Source: Limosilactobacillus vaginalis DSM 5837 = ATCC 49540
Lineage (GTDB): Bacteria; Bacillota; Bacilli; Lactobacillales; Lactobacillaceae
Direction: 5' to 3'
Length of the DNA: 38,601 nt
Assembly (NCBI RefSeq): GCF_000159435.1
Contig: NZ_GG693414.1
Location: 119,240-157,840 of the forward strand
The notes below the pieces were generated by a model. The model searched no databases. It worked only from the letters and a program-made list of their open reading frames with translations, and was not told where the DNA came from. The translations under genes were made by a program, and so were the position numbers. Shown here piece after piece: positions 13,775 through 23,717 of the stretch (position 1 is the first letter of the stretch; each line of letters begins with the position of its first letter).

Positions 13775-16204
13775 GTGGCACAGTTAGCACAGGTAATTGT
13801 TGATGTTCCTACAATGCAAACAAATCGGCCCTATACATACCAAGTGCCAACTCGACTCGAAAATCAGGTTCAATTAGGAATGCGGGTAGTCGTCCCGTTT
13901 GGCAATGGTAAGCGGCAGGTACAAGGATTTGTTGTTGGCCTTGATCAGCCAACAAAGTATAGCGGTCAATTAAAAGCAATTGACGCTTTAATGGATTTAC
14001 AACCGGTAATTGGGGACGAATTATTAAGTCTTAGTAAATGGCTTGCGGATCAAACATACGCTTTTTGGATTTCCAGTATTTATACAATGTTGCCTAATAT
14101 GCTCAAAGCTAAGTCAACACGAGTCGTTAAAATTATTGATGAGGTTGATGAACAGGTTGCCTTCGATGTTTTTCACGGAAAAGATGAATTGGATTTTGCG
14201 ACAGTCCAATCAAATCCTCAGATAGTTAGTTTGCTACTCAAATTACAAAGGCAGGGAAAGGTTCGCTTTGAGTACGTGGTGGCAGATAAGGCAAAGACCA
14301 AAACAACGGTAGGAATCCGTCCTCAGTTAAATTTTGAAGAACTTGAAGAAGCACGAACTTCCCTTCATGCTAATGCTCATGCACAAAATCGTCTTCTCTC
14401 TTATTTACAAAGTATTGTTGGTAAAACGGTCAAGCAGGTGGATGCTGAAAAGGTTAGCGGAATAAAAGCAGCAACTTTTAATATTGGTGTTCAAAAGGGC
14501 TGGTTAACGAAGGTACCGATTGAAGTTTATCGAACACCACTTGGACAAGAATCGTTGCCGGATGATCACCACCTTGCCAAGCCGTTAACTTTGAACGATG
14601 AACAACGAGCGGCTGCTGATAAGATCGAGCAGGCAATTGATGATTCTCAGAGTCGCGTTTTTCTTCTTGAAGGAGTGACGGGTAGCGGGAAAACCGAGGT
14701 TTATCTCCAATCGATCGCTAAAGCACTCCAAAATCATAAAACAGCATTAATGCTTGTTCCAGAAATCTCCTTAACCCCGCAAATTGTGAACCGGGTTCGT
14801 CGTCGCTTTGGTTCAAAGGTTGCGGTCCTCCATAGTGGTCTTTCCGATGGGGAACGTTTTGATGAGTGGCGGCGGATTAATCGTGGTGAAGCTCAGGTTG
14901 TTGTTGGTGCGCGATCTGCGATATTTGCTCCGCTAACTAATATTGGTGTGATTATTTTAGATGAAGAACATGAATCAAGCTATAAACAAGATGAGGCTCC
15001 GCGCTATCATGCCCGCGAAGTCGCAAAGTGGCGAGGAGAGTATAATGATGCCCCGGTTGTTCTTGGCTCTGCTACTCCAAGTTTAGAAAGTCGGGCACGA
15101 GCAATGAAAGGGGTTTATCAACTTCTTCAATTAAAGCACCGGGTAAATAAACGTCCCTTGCCACCCATTAAAGTGTTGGATATGCGTCCAGAGATTAAGG
15201 AACGGGGAGAAAGTAACTTCTCTCGGGAGCTGTTGACTAAGCTAACCGATCGTTTGGCAAAAAATGAACAGAGTATTTTAATGCTTAATCGAAGGGGCTT
15301 TTCATCGTTTATGATGTGTCGTGATTGTGGTGAAGTCCTTAAATGCCCCAACTGTGATATTTCTTTGACACTGCATATGGATAGTCACACGATGAAATGT
15401 CATTATTGTGGTCATGAGGAGCCGATTCCCCGTTTTTGCCCTCATTGTGGCAGTCGCGAGATCCGCTACTATGGGACGGGAACGGAAAAGGTTGAGCGAG
15501 AACTGAACAGTTTGATTCCCCAAGCGCGCATCATTCGGATGGACGTTGATACCACCAGACGAAAAGGAATGCACGAAAAACTTTTACGGCAATTTGGCCA
15601 CCATCAGGCTGACATTCTCTTGGGAACCCAAATGATTGCTAAGGGACTCGATTTTCCTAATGTTACCCTAGTGGGAGTGTTGAACGCGGATACCGGATTG
15701 GGGCTTCCTGACTTTCGGTCAAGCGAGCGAACGTTTGACTTACTGAGCCAGGTTAGCGGACGTGCTGGGCGAGCTGATAAAAAAGGTGAGGTAATAATTC
15801 AAACCTATAATCCCGACCACTATGCCATCCAATTTGCCCAAAGAAATGATTATGAAGGGTTCTTTAAGCGGGAGATGGCATTGCGCCACCAAGCTAGCTA
15901 TCCTCCATATTATTTTACTGTTCGATTAATGGCGAGTCATGAAGATGAAGCAGTCGCTGCACGCGCAATGGCGCAAATTAAAGAACAGTTAACTAAAAGT
16001 CTGATGCCCTCAACAATTATTCTTGGACCGACGCCACGGGCAATTGCGCGAATGAAACGACGATATTACTACCAAATTGTAATCAAATACAAGCAGGATC
16101 AACATTTGCATTCGATCTTACAAAAGATTCTTCAAGAAACGCAGAGTAAGGGAAAAAATGATGTTCAAATTTCAATTGATCCCGATCCGCAATATTTTAT
16201 GTAA
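13775..16204 (+). CDS. priA: Primosomal replication restart helicase PriA
   Basis: The product of about 809 residues is the 3'-5' helicase that reloads replication at stalled forks. The N-terminal DNA-binding domain starts with VIVDVPTMQTNRPYTYQVP. The helicase core has Walker A GVTGSGKT (near residue 300) and DEEH. Between the helicase halves lie the paired zinc-binding Cys motifs CRDCGEVLKCPNC and CHYCGHEE...CPHCG, near residues 519-565. Motif VI is SGRAGRADKKG. Starts are GTG. One at 13763 overlaps the AGGTGAG ribosome binding site, so I chose the GTG at 13775, eight bases downstream; the earlier one would add four residues. Confidence 0.94.
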   Translation: MAQLAQVIVDVPTMQTNRPYTYQVPTRLENQVQLGMRVVVPFGNGKRQVQGFVVGLDQPTKYSGQLKAIDALMDLQPVIGDELLSLSKWLADQTYAFWISSIYTMLPNMLKAKSTRVVKIIDEVDEQVAFDVFHGKDELDFATVQSNPQIVSLLLKLQRQGKVRFEYVVADKAKTKTTVGIRPQLNFEELEEARTSLHANAHAQNRLLSYLQSIVGKTVKQVDAEKVSGIKAATFNIGVQKGWLTKVPIEVYRTPLGQESLPDDHHLAKPLTLNDEQRAAADKIEQAIDDSQSRVFLLEGVTGSGKTEVYLQSIAKALQNHKTALMLVPEISLTPQIVNRVRRRFGSKVAVLHSGLSDGERFDEWRRINRGEAQVVVGARSAIFAPLTNIGVIILDEEHESSYKQDEAPRYHAREVAKWRGEYNDAPVVLGSATPSLESRARAMKGVYQLLQLKHRVNKRPLPPIKVLDMRPEIKERGESNFSRELLTKLTDRLAKNEQSILMLNRRGFSSFMMCRDCGEVLKCPNCDISLTLHMDSHTMKCHYCGHEEPIPRFCPHCGSREIRYYGTGTEKVERELNSLIPQARIIRMDVDTTRRKGMHEKLLRQFGHHQADILLGTQMIAKGLDFPNVTLVGVLNADTGLGLPDFRSSERTFDLLSQVSGRAGRADKKGEVIIQTYNPDHYAIQFAQRNDYEGFFKREMALRHQASYPPYYFTVRLMASHEDEAVAARAMAQIKEQLTKSLMPSTIILGPTPRAIARMKRRYYYQIVIKYKQDQHLHSILQKILQETQSKGKNDVQISIDPDPQYFM

Positions 16205-16222
16205 TGAAAGGATGACTTACTT

Positions 16223-17176
16223 ATGTCAACATCAATCGTATTTATGGGAACTCCTGAATTTGCAGTTCCAATTCTTCAAAGTCTTATTGACGCGCCTGAA
16301 TATGACGTTAAAGCTGTTTTAACCCAGCCTGACCACCGTGTTGGCCGTAAACATGTTTTAACCCCATCCCCAGTGAAAAAACTTGCCGTAGAAAACCAAA
16401 TTAAGGTTTTACAACCAGCTAAGCTTAGTGGTAGTCAAGAGATGACAGAGATTATCGAACTGCATCCTGATTTGCTGATTACTGCTGCTTATGGTCAGTT
16501 CTTGCCAACAAAGCTATTAGATGCTGCACAGATCGCTGCAATTAATGTCCATGGTTCACTATTGCCTAAGTATCGTGGTGGTGCACCAGTTCAATATTCC
16601 ATTATCAATGGTGATCGGGAAACCGGGGTTACGATTATGTACATGGTTAAGAAAATGGATGCTGGTGATATGATTTCTCAGCGAGCCATTCCAATTGAAC
16701 CTGATGATGATAACGGTACAATGTTTAAGAAGCTGAGTATCCTTGGTCGGGATCTCTTGTTAGATACGCTACCTGACTTGATTAGTGGAAATGTTAAACC
16801 ACAAAAACAAGATCCGGAAAAGGTAACTTTCTCACCAAATATTTCAAGTGAACAAGAGAAAATTGACTATACAATGTCAGCACAGCAAATTGATGATAAG
16901 GTTCGCGGGTTGCGTCCTGCCCCAATTGGTAACATGAAGATTGATGGGCTTCGAACTAAGATTTATGATGTGACACCATTGACTGAAAAAACTGAATTGG
17001 AACCAGGTAAAGTCGTTCGGATTGATAAACACCACCTGGTTATCGCTGCTGGTAAGGGAACTACATATCAAATTAATGAGTTAAAGCCTGCCGGTAAGCA
17101 AAAAATGAACATTACGGCTTACTTAAATGGTCACCAAAACATTAAGGAAGGGATGCAAGTGGTAACCGATGACTAA
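16223..17176 (+). CDS. fmt: Methionyl-tRNA formyltransferase
   Basis: The 317-residue cytoplasmic enzyme transfers formyl from 10-formyl-THF to initiator Met-tRNA. The N-terminal Rossmann-like domain has FMGTPEFAVPIL at the start. The active-site loop HGSLLPKYRGGAP (near 110-122) carries the catalytic Asn-His-Asp arrangement (INVHGS, DAGD). The C-terminal domain, about 210-310, binds tRNA. Its linker reads RGLRPAPIG rather than the common NPWPGA, a known kind of lactobacillar variation, though I cannot verify its distribution. It overlaps rsmB by eight bases. AAGGATG precedes the start. Confidence 0.95.
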   Translation: MSTSIVFMGTPEFAVPILQSLIDAPEYDVKAVLTQPDHRVGRKHVLTPSPVKKLAVENQIKVLQPAKLSGSQEMTEIIELHPDLLITAAYGQFLPTKLLDAAQIAAINVHGSLLPKYRGGAPVQYSIINGDRETGVTIMYMVKKMDAGDMISQRAIPIEPDDDNGTMFKKLSILGRDLLLDTLPDLISGNVKPQKQDPEKVTFSPNISSEQEKIDYTMSAQQIDDKVRGLRPAPIGNMKIDGLRTKIYDVTPLTEKTELEPGKVVRIDKHHLVIAAGKGTTYQINELKPAGKQKMNITAYLNGHQNIKEGMQVVTDD

Positions 17177-18518
17177 ATTCACCCCACAAAATGCGCGGGA
17201 ATTAGCTTTTGCTTCTTTAGAGCGAGTTCGTAAAACAAAGGCATATTCAAATCTTCAAGTAGACGAAACGCTTCGTCGGCATGAACTAAAACCCGCAGAT
17301 CAACGTTTGGTAACGACAATTGTCTACGGAACGCTTCAACACCAGCTTACCCTAGAATATTGGCTAAAATCGTTGACACCAGGCAAACAGCTGGATCCGT
17401 GGGTTGAAACGCTCTTACTAACAGCGTTTTACCAATATAACTATTTAGATCGAGTTCCTAATTGGGCAGTGACCGATGAAACAATTAAAATTGCTAAGCG
17501 TCGTGGGAATCCGGGAATTAGGAAGTTTGTTACGGGAGTCCTTCATTCTGCATTACGAAAGGGTGTTCCTGATTTTTCGACAATTAAGCCAATTGCAAAA
17601 CGATTATCAATTGAAGCGAGCGTTCCTCAATGGTTAGTTGAAAAGTTTATTGAAGAAAATGGCGTGCAGACGACAAAGAAAATTCTACAAGCGATTAATG
17701 AACCTGCTCATGTTTCCATTCGAGTTAATACTAAAAAGAGTAGTTTAGAAACAGTAAAGCAGCAGTTACTAGATGAAGGTATTGAAACGGCTGAAAGCCA
17801 AGTTGCGGTCAATGCTTTGGTCGTAACATCAGGCAATATCGTTAATTCCCCATTGTTGAAGGATGGAGTTATTACGATTCAGGATGAAAGTGCCATGCTA
17901 GCAGTTGAAAGTATGGATCTTCATCCACAATTTAAGGTGCTTGATGCATGTGCAGCGCCAGGCGGCAAAACCGTTCAAATAGCTGAGCAGCTTTCATCTG
18001 ATCAGGGTGGTAAAGTTGTTGCTCTAGATATTCACCAACACAAAGTTCGTCTAATTGAGAAAAATGCTCAACGAATGGGGGTAGAAGGCGTTGTGAAACC
18101 GATAGCGCTTGATGCCCGGAAGGTTAACGACAAATTTGCTGATGAAGAATTCGATCGAATTTTAGTTGATGCGCCATGTAGCGGAATGGGATTATTACGA
18201 CGCAAACCGGAAATTCGTTATACGAAAACTGCTCATGATAGTCAGCAGTTACATCAAATTCAATTAGCAATTTTAAATGCGGTTGCCCCAAAACTGAAAA
18301 AAGGCGGTATAATAATTTTTAGCACGTGCACAATTTTAACTGAAGAAAATGAACACACCGTTCAAGAATTCCTTCAGGCACATCCAGACTTTACGCTGGA
18401 GCGAACAGTTACAAAACGTGCTCTTAAGGACGATCGAGATTCGGCAACTTTAACAATTCTGCCGAGTGATTACGGTTCCGATGGCTTCTTTATTAGTTGC
18501 CTTAAGCGAAATCTGTAG
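17169..18518 (+). CDS. rsmB: 16S rRNA (cytosine(967)-C(5))-methyltransferase RsmB (Sun)
   Basis: The 449-residue protein has an N-terminal NusB-like RNA-binding domain (about 1-140) and a C-terminal SAM-dependent m5C methyltransferase domain. The SAM loop is VLDACAAPGGKTVQIA (near residue 257). The two family cysteines are in DAPCSGMGLLRRKPEIRY and FSTCTILTEEN; the second provides the nucleophile. It starts inside the last codons of fmt, so the two are translated together. The order coaBC-priA-fmt-rsmB-stp-pknB-rsgA-rpe-thiN is conserved in Bacilli. Confidence 0.95.
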   Translation: MTKFTPQNARELAFASLERVRKTKAYSNLQVDETLRRHELKPADQRLVTTIVYGTLQHQLTLEYWLKSLTPGKQLDPWVETLLLTAFYQYNYLDRVPNWAVTDETIKIAKRRGNPGIRKFVTGVLHSALRKGVPDFSTIKPIAKRLSIEASVPQWLVEKFIEENGVQTTKKILQAINEPAHVSIRVNTKKSSLETVKQQLLDEGIETAESQVAVNALVVTSGNIVNSPLLKDGVITIQDESAMLAVESMDLHPQFKVLDACAAPGGKTVQIAEQLSSDQGGKVVALDIHQHKVRLIEKNAQRMGVEGVVKPIALDARKVNDKFADEEFDRILVDAPCSGMGLLRRKPEIRYTKTAHDSQQLHQIQLAILNAVAPKLKKGGIIIFSTCTILTEENEHTVQEFLQAHPDFTLERTVTKRALKDDRDSATLTILPSDYGSDGFFISCLKRNL

Positions 18519-18536
18519 AAGGGAAAAGCATTATTT

Positions 18537-19277
18537 ATGAAAGTTGCTTATCAAACAGATATTGGTCATCAAAGAAAGGAAAATCAGGATCGGGTAGCCA
18601 AGTTTACTGCCCCTGATGGAACCCTTTTGGTGGTCGTTACCGATGGAATCGGCGGTAGTCGAAGTGGCGATGTTGCTGCCCAAATTACTGTTGATCATCT
18701 TGATCGTCAATTCCAAGCGGCCTCACCAAACTCATCATTGGAAGCAATCCGGTGGTTCGCACGTGAGGTCCAATTAATCAATGACGAAATCTTACAAAAA
18801 TCAACGGAAAACCCAAAATATCAGGGGATGGGCACTACTTTAGTTGCCGCAATTATTTTTGATCAGGCAATGGTAGTTGCTAATATCGGTGATAGTCGGG
18901 GATATGTTCTCCATGATAACCTGTTAACACAGGTAACAATCGACCATTCATTAGTTAATGAGCTGGTCAAACATGGTGACATTACAGAAGAAGAAGCTCG
19001 TAATTATCCACAAAATAATATTATTACTCGTGCTATTGGTGTATCAGCTGATGCCAGAATTGAGGTTAATCGCTTTGATCTGGGTGCTGGTGACCAAATT
19101 TTGCTGTGTTCTGACGGTTTATCAAAAATGATTACTCGAGAACAGATGATGGGAGTACTCGAATCAGATCTCTCATTAACAGAGAAGTGCTCGCAATTAA
19201 TAAAAATGGCAAACGAGGCTGGTGGACCTGATAATATCACTGTCCTGATTGGGTTAGCAGAAGACCAGGAGGGGTAG
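18537..19277 (+). CDS. stp: PP2C-type Ser/Thr protein phosphatase (Stp/PrpC)
   Basis: The 246-residue Mn-dependent phosphatase reverses phosphorylation by the adjacent PknB. The PP2C motifs run in order: TDIGHQRKENQDR at the N-terminus, VTDGIGGSRSGD, NIGDSRGY, LLCSDGLSKMI and GGPDNITVL. The Asp residues in these motifs bind the metals. It is cytoplasmic with no membrane segment. The start at 18537 follows GAAGGG. The stop is three bases before the kinase start, as in other Firmicutes, which argues that the two are produced together. Confidence 0.95.
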   Translation: MKVAYQTDIGHQRKENQDRVAKFTAPDGTLLVVVTDGIGGSRSGDVAAQITVDHLDRQFQAASPNSSLEAIRWFAREVQLINDEILQKSTENPKYQGMGTTLVAAIIFDQAMVVANIGDSRGYVLHDNLLTQVTIDHSLVNELVKHGDITEEEARNYPQNNIITRAIGVSADARIEVNRFDLGAGDQILLCSDGLSKMITREQMMGVLESDLSLTEKCSQLIKMANEAGGPDNITVLIGLAEDQEG

Positions 19278-19280
19278 TAA

Positions 19281-21182
19281 ATGAATCCTGGATATAAAAT
19301 CGGTAAACGATACAGGATTATTCGCACGCTTGGTGAAGGCGGAATGGCGAATGTTTATTTAGCATATGATGAAGTGCTTGACCGCAAAGTTTCGGTTAAG
19401 CTTCTTCGCTTAGATTTATGTGATGACCCAAATACTCAACGTCGCTTTGAACGTGAAGCGATGGCAGCAACACAATTAAATGATCCTCACATTGTTGGTG
19501 TTTATGATATTGGTGAGGATCACGGAATGCAGTTTATGGTAATGCAGTATGTGGAAGGGACGGACTTAAAGGCCTATATTAAGAAAAATTTCCCGATACC
19601 ATTGCCGCAAGTGGTAGACATTATGGAGCAGGTTTTGTCTGCCGTTCAAGCTGCTCATGACCACGGGATTATTCACCGTGATTTAAAACCACAAAATATT
19701 CTAATTGATGAAAATAAAAATATTAAGATCACTGATTTCGGGATAGCAGTTGCCGCGTATCAGGACTCACTAACCCAAACAAATACGTTGATGGGTTCTG
19801 TTCATTATCTATCTCCTGAACAAGCACGAGGAAGTATCGCAACCAAGCAGTCTGATATCTATTCTTTAGGGATTATTCTTTATGAATTATTAACCGGAAA
19901 GGTTCCGTTTGAGGGTGAAACAGCTGTCTCAATCGCCCTAAAGCATTTCAAGGAAAATATTCCGTCAGTTCGTGATTTTAATAGGGATATTCCTCAAGCA
20001 CTAGAAAATGTTGTTATCAAAGCGACTGCTAAGGATCCGAGTGATCGTTACAAATCAGCAGCAGCGATGGCCGCAGACTTGAGAACGTCTCTGGATCCGG
20101 CAAGAAAAAATGAACCGCGACTGGAATTTAATGATGACGATGACGGTGAAACCAAGGTAATTGAATTACCAAGTTACCACGAAAAGCAGCCACAACAAGA
20201 TGAGAAGAAGCAGCCGCAAAAAAAGCAAGAAACTGTTTGGCACCGCTATAAAAAATATATTTGGTCAGGAATTGCAATAGTGGCTTTAATTTTGGCTGGC
20301 TCTGGCGGTTGGTGGTTTTTCGGTCGGAGTGTAGTGACACCTGATGTTGATGGACAAAGTGCGGTAAAAGCGGAACAAACGTTACATAAGCATAACCTGC
20401 GAGTTGGCAACATTACACGGGTATATAATTCAAGCATCCCTAAGAATCATGTAGTCAGCAGCTCACCAAATGGAAGCGATAAGACACGGGTTAACAGTTA
20501 CGTTAATCTTAAGGTTAGCCAGGGTGTTAAACAAATGACAATGGCTGATTATGTTGGCTCTGATTATAGTGACGTTGCAAGCAATCTGCGTGCTAAGGGA
20601 TTTCGTGTTGAACAGGTCAAGGTCCATTCAGAGACTGTTGATCCTGGACAAATCATGAAACAAAATTACGCAAAGGGGAAGACCGTTGCTACAGCATCCC
20701 ACACTATTCGTTTTAAGGTCAGTGCAGGCAAGACGCAGATTAAGATTCCTGACTTTAAGAACCAGGATATTAGTGTTGTTCAGAAATTTGCTAATGAACA
20801 CCACTTGCAGTTAACAACCCAAGAAAAAACATCCAAGACGGTCGCAACAAACCACGTAATTGCACAGACGCCAAAGGCTGGTTCGACCTTGAGTCGTGAC
20901 GATACGTTAACGGTGACCGTTGCAAACTCAGGGAATGAAACCAAGACTACTAATATCCAGATTAATATTCCATTTGATGGTAATGGTGGTCAACGTGAAA
21001 ATCGTGTTCAGGTTTACATTAAAGATGCTCAGCATAATTTAACAATGCAATACCAAGACATTACGATTAACCAGGAAACAACAATTAACGTTCCGTTTAC
21101 CCTTCGACAAGGTGAGATGGGTGCTTACCGGGTTGTTCGGAATGGGCGAACGATTATGAGTGCGACTAACATTACCGCTTAA
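19281..21182 (+). CDS. pknB: Membrane Ser/Thr protein kinase with PASTA domains (PknB/PrkC/StkP)
   Basis: The 633-residue kinase senses cell-wall fragments through extracellular PASTA repeats. The intracellular kinase domain is about 10-270: glycine loop [10 protein letters not shown], Lys40, HRDLKPQN (132-139) and DFG (152-154). A charged linker rich in Gln and Lys follows. One transmembrane segment is at about 327-347 ([22 protein letters not shown] is its core region in shorter form). Three PASTA repeats run from about 350 to 555. The last 75 residues form a beta-rich domain typical of lactobacillar PknB proteins. AGGAGGGG lies upstream. Confidence 0.95.
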   Translation: MNPGYKIGKRYRIIRTLGEGGMANVYLAYDEVLDRKVSVKLLRLDLCDDPNTQRRFEREAMAATQLNDPHIVGVYDIGEDHGMQFMVMQYVEGTDLKAYIKKNFPIPLPQVVDIMEQVLSAVQAAHDHGIIHRDLKPQNILIDENKNIKITDFGIAVAAYQDSLTQTNTLMGSVHYLSPEQARGSIATKQSDIYSLGIILYELLTGKVPFEGETAVSIALKHFKENIPSVRDFNRDIPQALENVVIKATAKDPSDRYKSAAAMAADLRTSLDPARKNEPRLEFNDDDDGETKVIELPSYHEKQPQQDEKKQPQKKQETVWHRYKKYIWSGIAIVALILAGSGGWWFFGRSVVTPDVDGQSAVKAEQTLHKHNLRVGNITRVYNSSIPKNHVVSSSPNGSDKTRVNSYVNLKVSQGVKQMTMADYVGSDYSDVASNLRAKGFRVEQVKVHSETVDPGQIMKQNYAKGKTVATASHTIRFKVSAGKTQIKIPDFKNQDISVVQKFANEHHLQLTTQEKTSKTVATNHVIAQTPKAGSTLSRDDTLTVTVANSGNETKTTNIQINIPFDGNGGQRENRVQVYIKDAQHNLTMQYQDITINQETTINVPFTLRQGEMGAYRVVRNGRTIMSATNITA

Positions 21183-21193
21183 GGAGGGTAAAG

Positions 21194-22078
21194 GTGAAAC
21201 AGGGAATAATACAACAATCTTTAAGTGGTTTTTATGATATTTTGGCTGATGGTGAAATCTATCGGACAAGGGCACGGGGTAATTTTCGTGCTCGAAAAAT
21301 TAAACCAATTGTCGGTGATCGGGTTGAATTTGAGAATGGTTACCTTCTTCACGTTTTGCCACGAAAAAACGAATTAGTTCGTCCGCCAGTGGCTAATGTT
21401 GATATTGCTGTTGTTGTAACGGCAGCTAAGAAGCCAACATTCTCGACAAATTTGTTAGATCGCCAGTTGATCGCCCTTGAAGCACAAAAAATTATTCCGG
21501 TGATTTACTTTTCAAAAACGGATCTCCTTGATGATGACGAATATGCAAAACTTGCGGAAATTGTTGATGGTTACCGTAAAATTGGCTATCAGATTTTCTT
21601 TAGTCGGGAAGCATTCGCCGAAGATCAGCTGCATCAATTAAAAGAACTTTTAAAGGACCAAATTGTTACAATGATGGGACAAACGGGTGCTGGGAAATCA
21701 ACGCTTTTAAATCATTTTGCGCCAGGATTAGACTTAGCAACTGGTGAAATTTCAACTGCATTAAAGCGGGGACGGCACACAACACGCAAGGTTAGTTTGT
21801 TAAACGTTGCATGTGCCTGGATTGCAGATACCCCTGGTTTTTCATCGTATGAAACTTTTGACATGACCGTTGAAGAATTACCAAATTTCTTTCCGGAAAT
21901 GAAAGAGTTAGCACCTAATTGTAAATTTCGGGGATGTCTTCACCTAAAAGAACCCCAATGTGCAGTTAAAGATGCGGTAAAAAATGGTATAATCATGAAA
22001 AGTCGGTATGATGATTATGTTCAATTTCATAACCTAATTGCTAACCAAAAACCAGACTATGGTAAGAATAAGAAATGA
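21194..22078 (+). CDS. rsgA: Ribosome small-subunit GTPase RsgA (YloQ)
   Basis: The 294-residue GTPase helps late 30S maturation and subunit dissociation. An N-terminal OB-fold (about 1-65) precedes a circularly permuted GTPase. The motif order is G4 SKTD (107-110), G1 GQTGAGKS (162-169), then G3 DTPG (212-215). The C-terminal zinc-binding part has Cys243, Cys248, His250 and Cys256. The start is GTG at 21194, backed by AAGGAGGG eight bases upstream. It follows pknB by 11 bases. In B. subtilis this protein is a PrkC substrate, which makes the kinase neighbourhood meaningful. Confidence 0.95.
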   Translation: MKQGIIQQSLSGFYDILADGEIYRTRARGNFRARKIKPIVGDRVEFENGYLLHVLPRKNELVRPPVANVDIAVVVTAAKKPTFSTNLLDRQLIALEAQKIIPVIYFSKTDLLDDDEYAKLAEIVDGYRKIGYQIFFSREAFAEDQLHQLKELLKDQIVTMMGQTGAGKSTLLNHFAPGLDLATGEISTALKRGRHTTRKVSLLNVACAWIADTPGFSSYETFDMTVEELPNFFPEMKELAPNCKFRGCLHLKEPQCAVKDAVKNGIIMKSRYDDYVQFHNLIANQKPDYGKNKK

Positions 22079-22090
22079 GGGATTGATAAA

Positions 22091-22744
22091 ATGATTAAAG
22101 TAGCACCTTCGATTCTCAGTGCTGATTATGTTAACTTGCAACGGGACATTGAAAAAGTAGATAAGGCGGGTGCCGAATATCTTCACATTGATGTGATGGA
22201 TGGTTCATTCGTACCAAGTATTTCTTATGGCCCAGGATTCGTAAAGGCAATTCGTCCAATTACGAAGATGGTTCTTGATTGTCACTTAATGGTTCAAAAT
22301 CCTGAACACATTTTACCTGCATTTATTGATGCTGGTGCTGATATCATTGGTGTTCAAGTTGAGGCTACTCAACATATTCACCGGGCACTCCAAATTATAA
22401 AAAATGGCGGAGTAAAGGCAGAAGTAGTTATTAATCCTGGTACACCAGTTGCCATGATTGAACCAGTTCTTCACATGGTTGATCAAGTATTAGTAATGAC
22501 CGTTAATCCGGGCTTTGGTGGTCAAAAGTTTCTTCCTGAAACCGTCGAAAAGATTGCTCAGCTTAACCAAATTAAGAAGAATAAAGGCTATGACTTTGAC
22601 ATCGAAGTTGATGGCGGTGTTAACAATCAAACCGTTGTGGACTGTTATAAAGCTGGTGCAACCGTTGCTGTTGCCGGCTCATATGTATACAACGTCGATG
22701 ATCCTGCTAAGCGGATCCAAGCGTTAAGGGATGCAACTAAATAA
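22091..22744 (+). CDS. rpe: Ribulose-phosphate 3-epimerase
   Basis: The 217-residue TIM-barrel enzyme interconverts ribulose 5-phosphate and xylulose 5-phosphate. Xylulose 5-phosphate is the substrate of phosphoketolase, the central enzyme of heterofermentative lactobacilli. Catalytic and metal residues are visible: His32 and Asp34 in LHIDVMDGSF, His65 in DCHLMV, and Asp174 in EVDGGVN. The phosphate-binding MTVNPGFGGQKF is intact. It lies 12 bases after rsgA with GAGGG upstream. The structured repeat begins five bases after its stop. Confidence 0.96.
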   Translation: MIKVAPSILSADYVNLQRDIEKVDKAGAEYLHIDVMDGSFVPSISYGPGFVKAIRPITKMVLDCHLMVQNPEHILPAFIDAGADIIGVQVEATQHIHRALQIIKNGGVKAEVVINPGTPVAMIEPVLHMVDQVLVMTVNPGFGGQKFLPETVEKIAQLNQIKKNKGYDFDIEVDGGVNNQTVVDCYKAGATVAVAGSYVYNVDDPAKRIQALRDATK

Positions 22745-22749
22745 TTAGT

Positions 22750-22913
22750 AGAAAAGGGAGCGTGACAGAAGTCATTTATGACTTCGTTTTCACGCCCCCG
22801 CGAGCGCAAATAGGGTTTCAGAGTTCGGTTATACTGGACACTGGAACCCATTTGCGTACCGCGCTGTTCGTATTTGAACTTGGTAAAAGTACTTATGTCA
22901 CAGTCCCTTTTCT
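22750..22913 (+). repeat. Multibranched structured repeat element, copy B
   Basis: This 164-base copy lies between rpe and thiN. It shares its central sequence with copy A at 10872-11045. The outer stem is 10 perfect pairs (22750-22759 with 22904-22913) of unrelated sequence to copy A, followed by GTGACA/TGTCAC. P2 is GAAGTCA/TGACTTC (22768-22785). P3 is CGCG/CGCG, CGCAAAT/ATTTGCG, GGGTTTCAG/CTGGAACCC with a terminal stem-loop (22799-22863). P4 is ACTT/AAGT (22878-22890). It ends in a T-rich stretch shortly before the thiN ribosome binding site. It could attenuate or terminate transcription into thiN. Confidence 0.8.
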
Positions 22914-22929
22914 TTATAAGGAGAAGTTA

Positions 22930-23586
22930 ATGCGGGTAAATATTATGGTGGGTGGACCTGATTCATTAATTCCATTATCAGTAGTCCACGCACGTCAAAA
23001 CGAAAAATGGGTAGGAGTTGACATTGGTGCAACTCGCTTGCTCAATGAAGGGATAACGCCAGCGGTCGCAGTTGGAGATTTTGATTCAACAAATGCTCAA
23101 CAATTTAACCGGGTAAAAGGAGCGATTGATGATATTCACCTTTTTCCTCCTGTAAAGGATTATACTGATACGCAGCTTGGCGTGAAAAATGCAATCGAAC
23201 TTTACAAGCCGGATCAGATTACGATTTTTGGTGCAACTGGCGGGCGGCTAGATCAATATTTGAGCAATCTCTTTTTGCCATTAGAAAAAGAATTCAAGGG
23301 TTACTTAGAAAAAATCCAACTTATAGATAAGCAGAATATTGTTGATTATTATTTGCCGGGAGAATATGAGATTAAGGCTGAGGCGGGCTTTAAGTACCTT
23401 GCTTTTGTTAATTTAACGCCAGTAACTGGATTAACATTGGTTGATGAAAAATACCCGTTAACTAACTGGAATTCGTCTACTCCCTTTTGTTGGTCAAGCA
23501 ATGAATTCAATGGGGAAGTAAACCATTTCAGCTTTCAATCAGGGGTTGTTGCTGTTATTAAGTCCCGTGATTTAATAATTAAGTAA
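22930..23586 (+). CDS. thiN: Thiamine diphosphokinase
   Basis: The 218-residue cytoplasmic enzyme transfers a diphosphate from ATP to thiamine, giving thiamine diphosphate. Family motifs are present: VGDFDS (metal and nucleotide site), KDYTDTQ and FGATGGRLDQ. The N-terminus MRVNIMVGGPDSLIP is typical. An open frame extends to a GTG at 22762, but that start would translate the structured repeat. The ATG at 22930 has AAGGAG at good spacing. Phosphoketolase depends on thiamine diphosphate, which fits its position after rpe. Confidence 0.94.
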   Translation: MRVNIMVGGPDSLIPLSVVHARQNEKWVGVDIGATRLLNEGITPAVAVGDFDSTNAQQFNRVKGAIDDIHLFPPVKDYTDTQLGVKNAIELYKPDQITIFGATGGRLDQYLSNLFLPLEKEFKGYLEKIQLIDKQNIVDYYLPGEYEIKAEAGFKYLAFVNLTPVTGLTLVDEKYPLTNWNSSTPFCWSSNEFNGEVNHFSFQSGVVAVIKSRDLIIK

Positions 23587-23619
23587 GCCTGTCAAGGAAA
23601 ATTACTTGAAAGAAAACTA

Positions 23620-23648
23620 TTGCATTGTTACTCAGCCTATGGTAAATT
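23620..23648 (+). promoter_or_regulatory. Probable promoter of rpmB
   Basis: TTGCAT (23620-23625) is 17 bases from TAAATT (23643-23648), with an alternative TATGGT overlapping. It lies in the 131-base thiN-rpmB gap, about 70 bases before rpmB. Nothing else is seen in this gap apart from a 5-base hairpin without a T-run. Confidence 0.45.
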
Positions 23649-23717
23649 GTTTAAGTGAGTTATAGCGCAGATGCGTAAAAACGAAAAAACATAGATGAGA
23701 AGAGGAGGGTACCACCA

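Noticed and set aside
22762-22929. GTG-started extension of ThiN
   Set aside because: It translates the structured repeat copy B; the ATG at 22930 has AAGGAG and the family N-terminus.
22741-22929. TPP riboswitch before thiN
   Set aside because: The conserved TPP core (CUGAGA and the ACCUGA motif) is absent; the structure matches repeat copy A instead.
23587-23619. Terminator after thiN (TCAAG/CTTGA)
   Set aside because: The stem is only five bases and no T-run follows.
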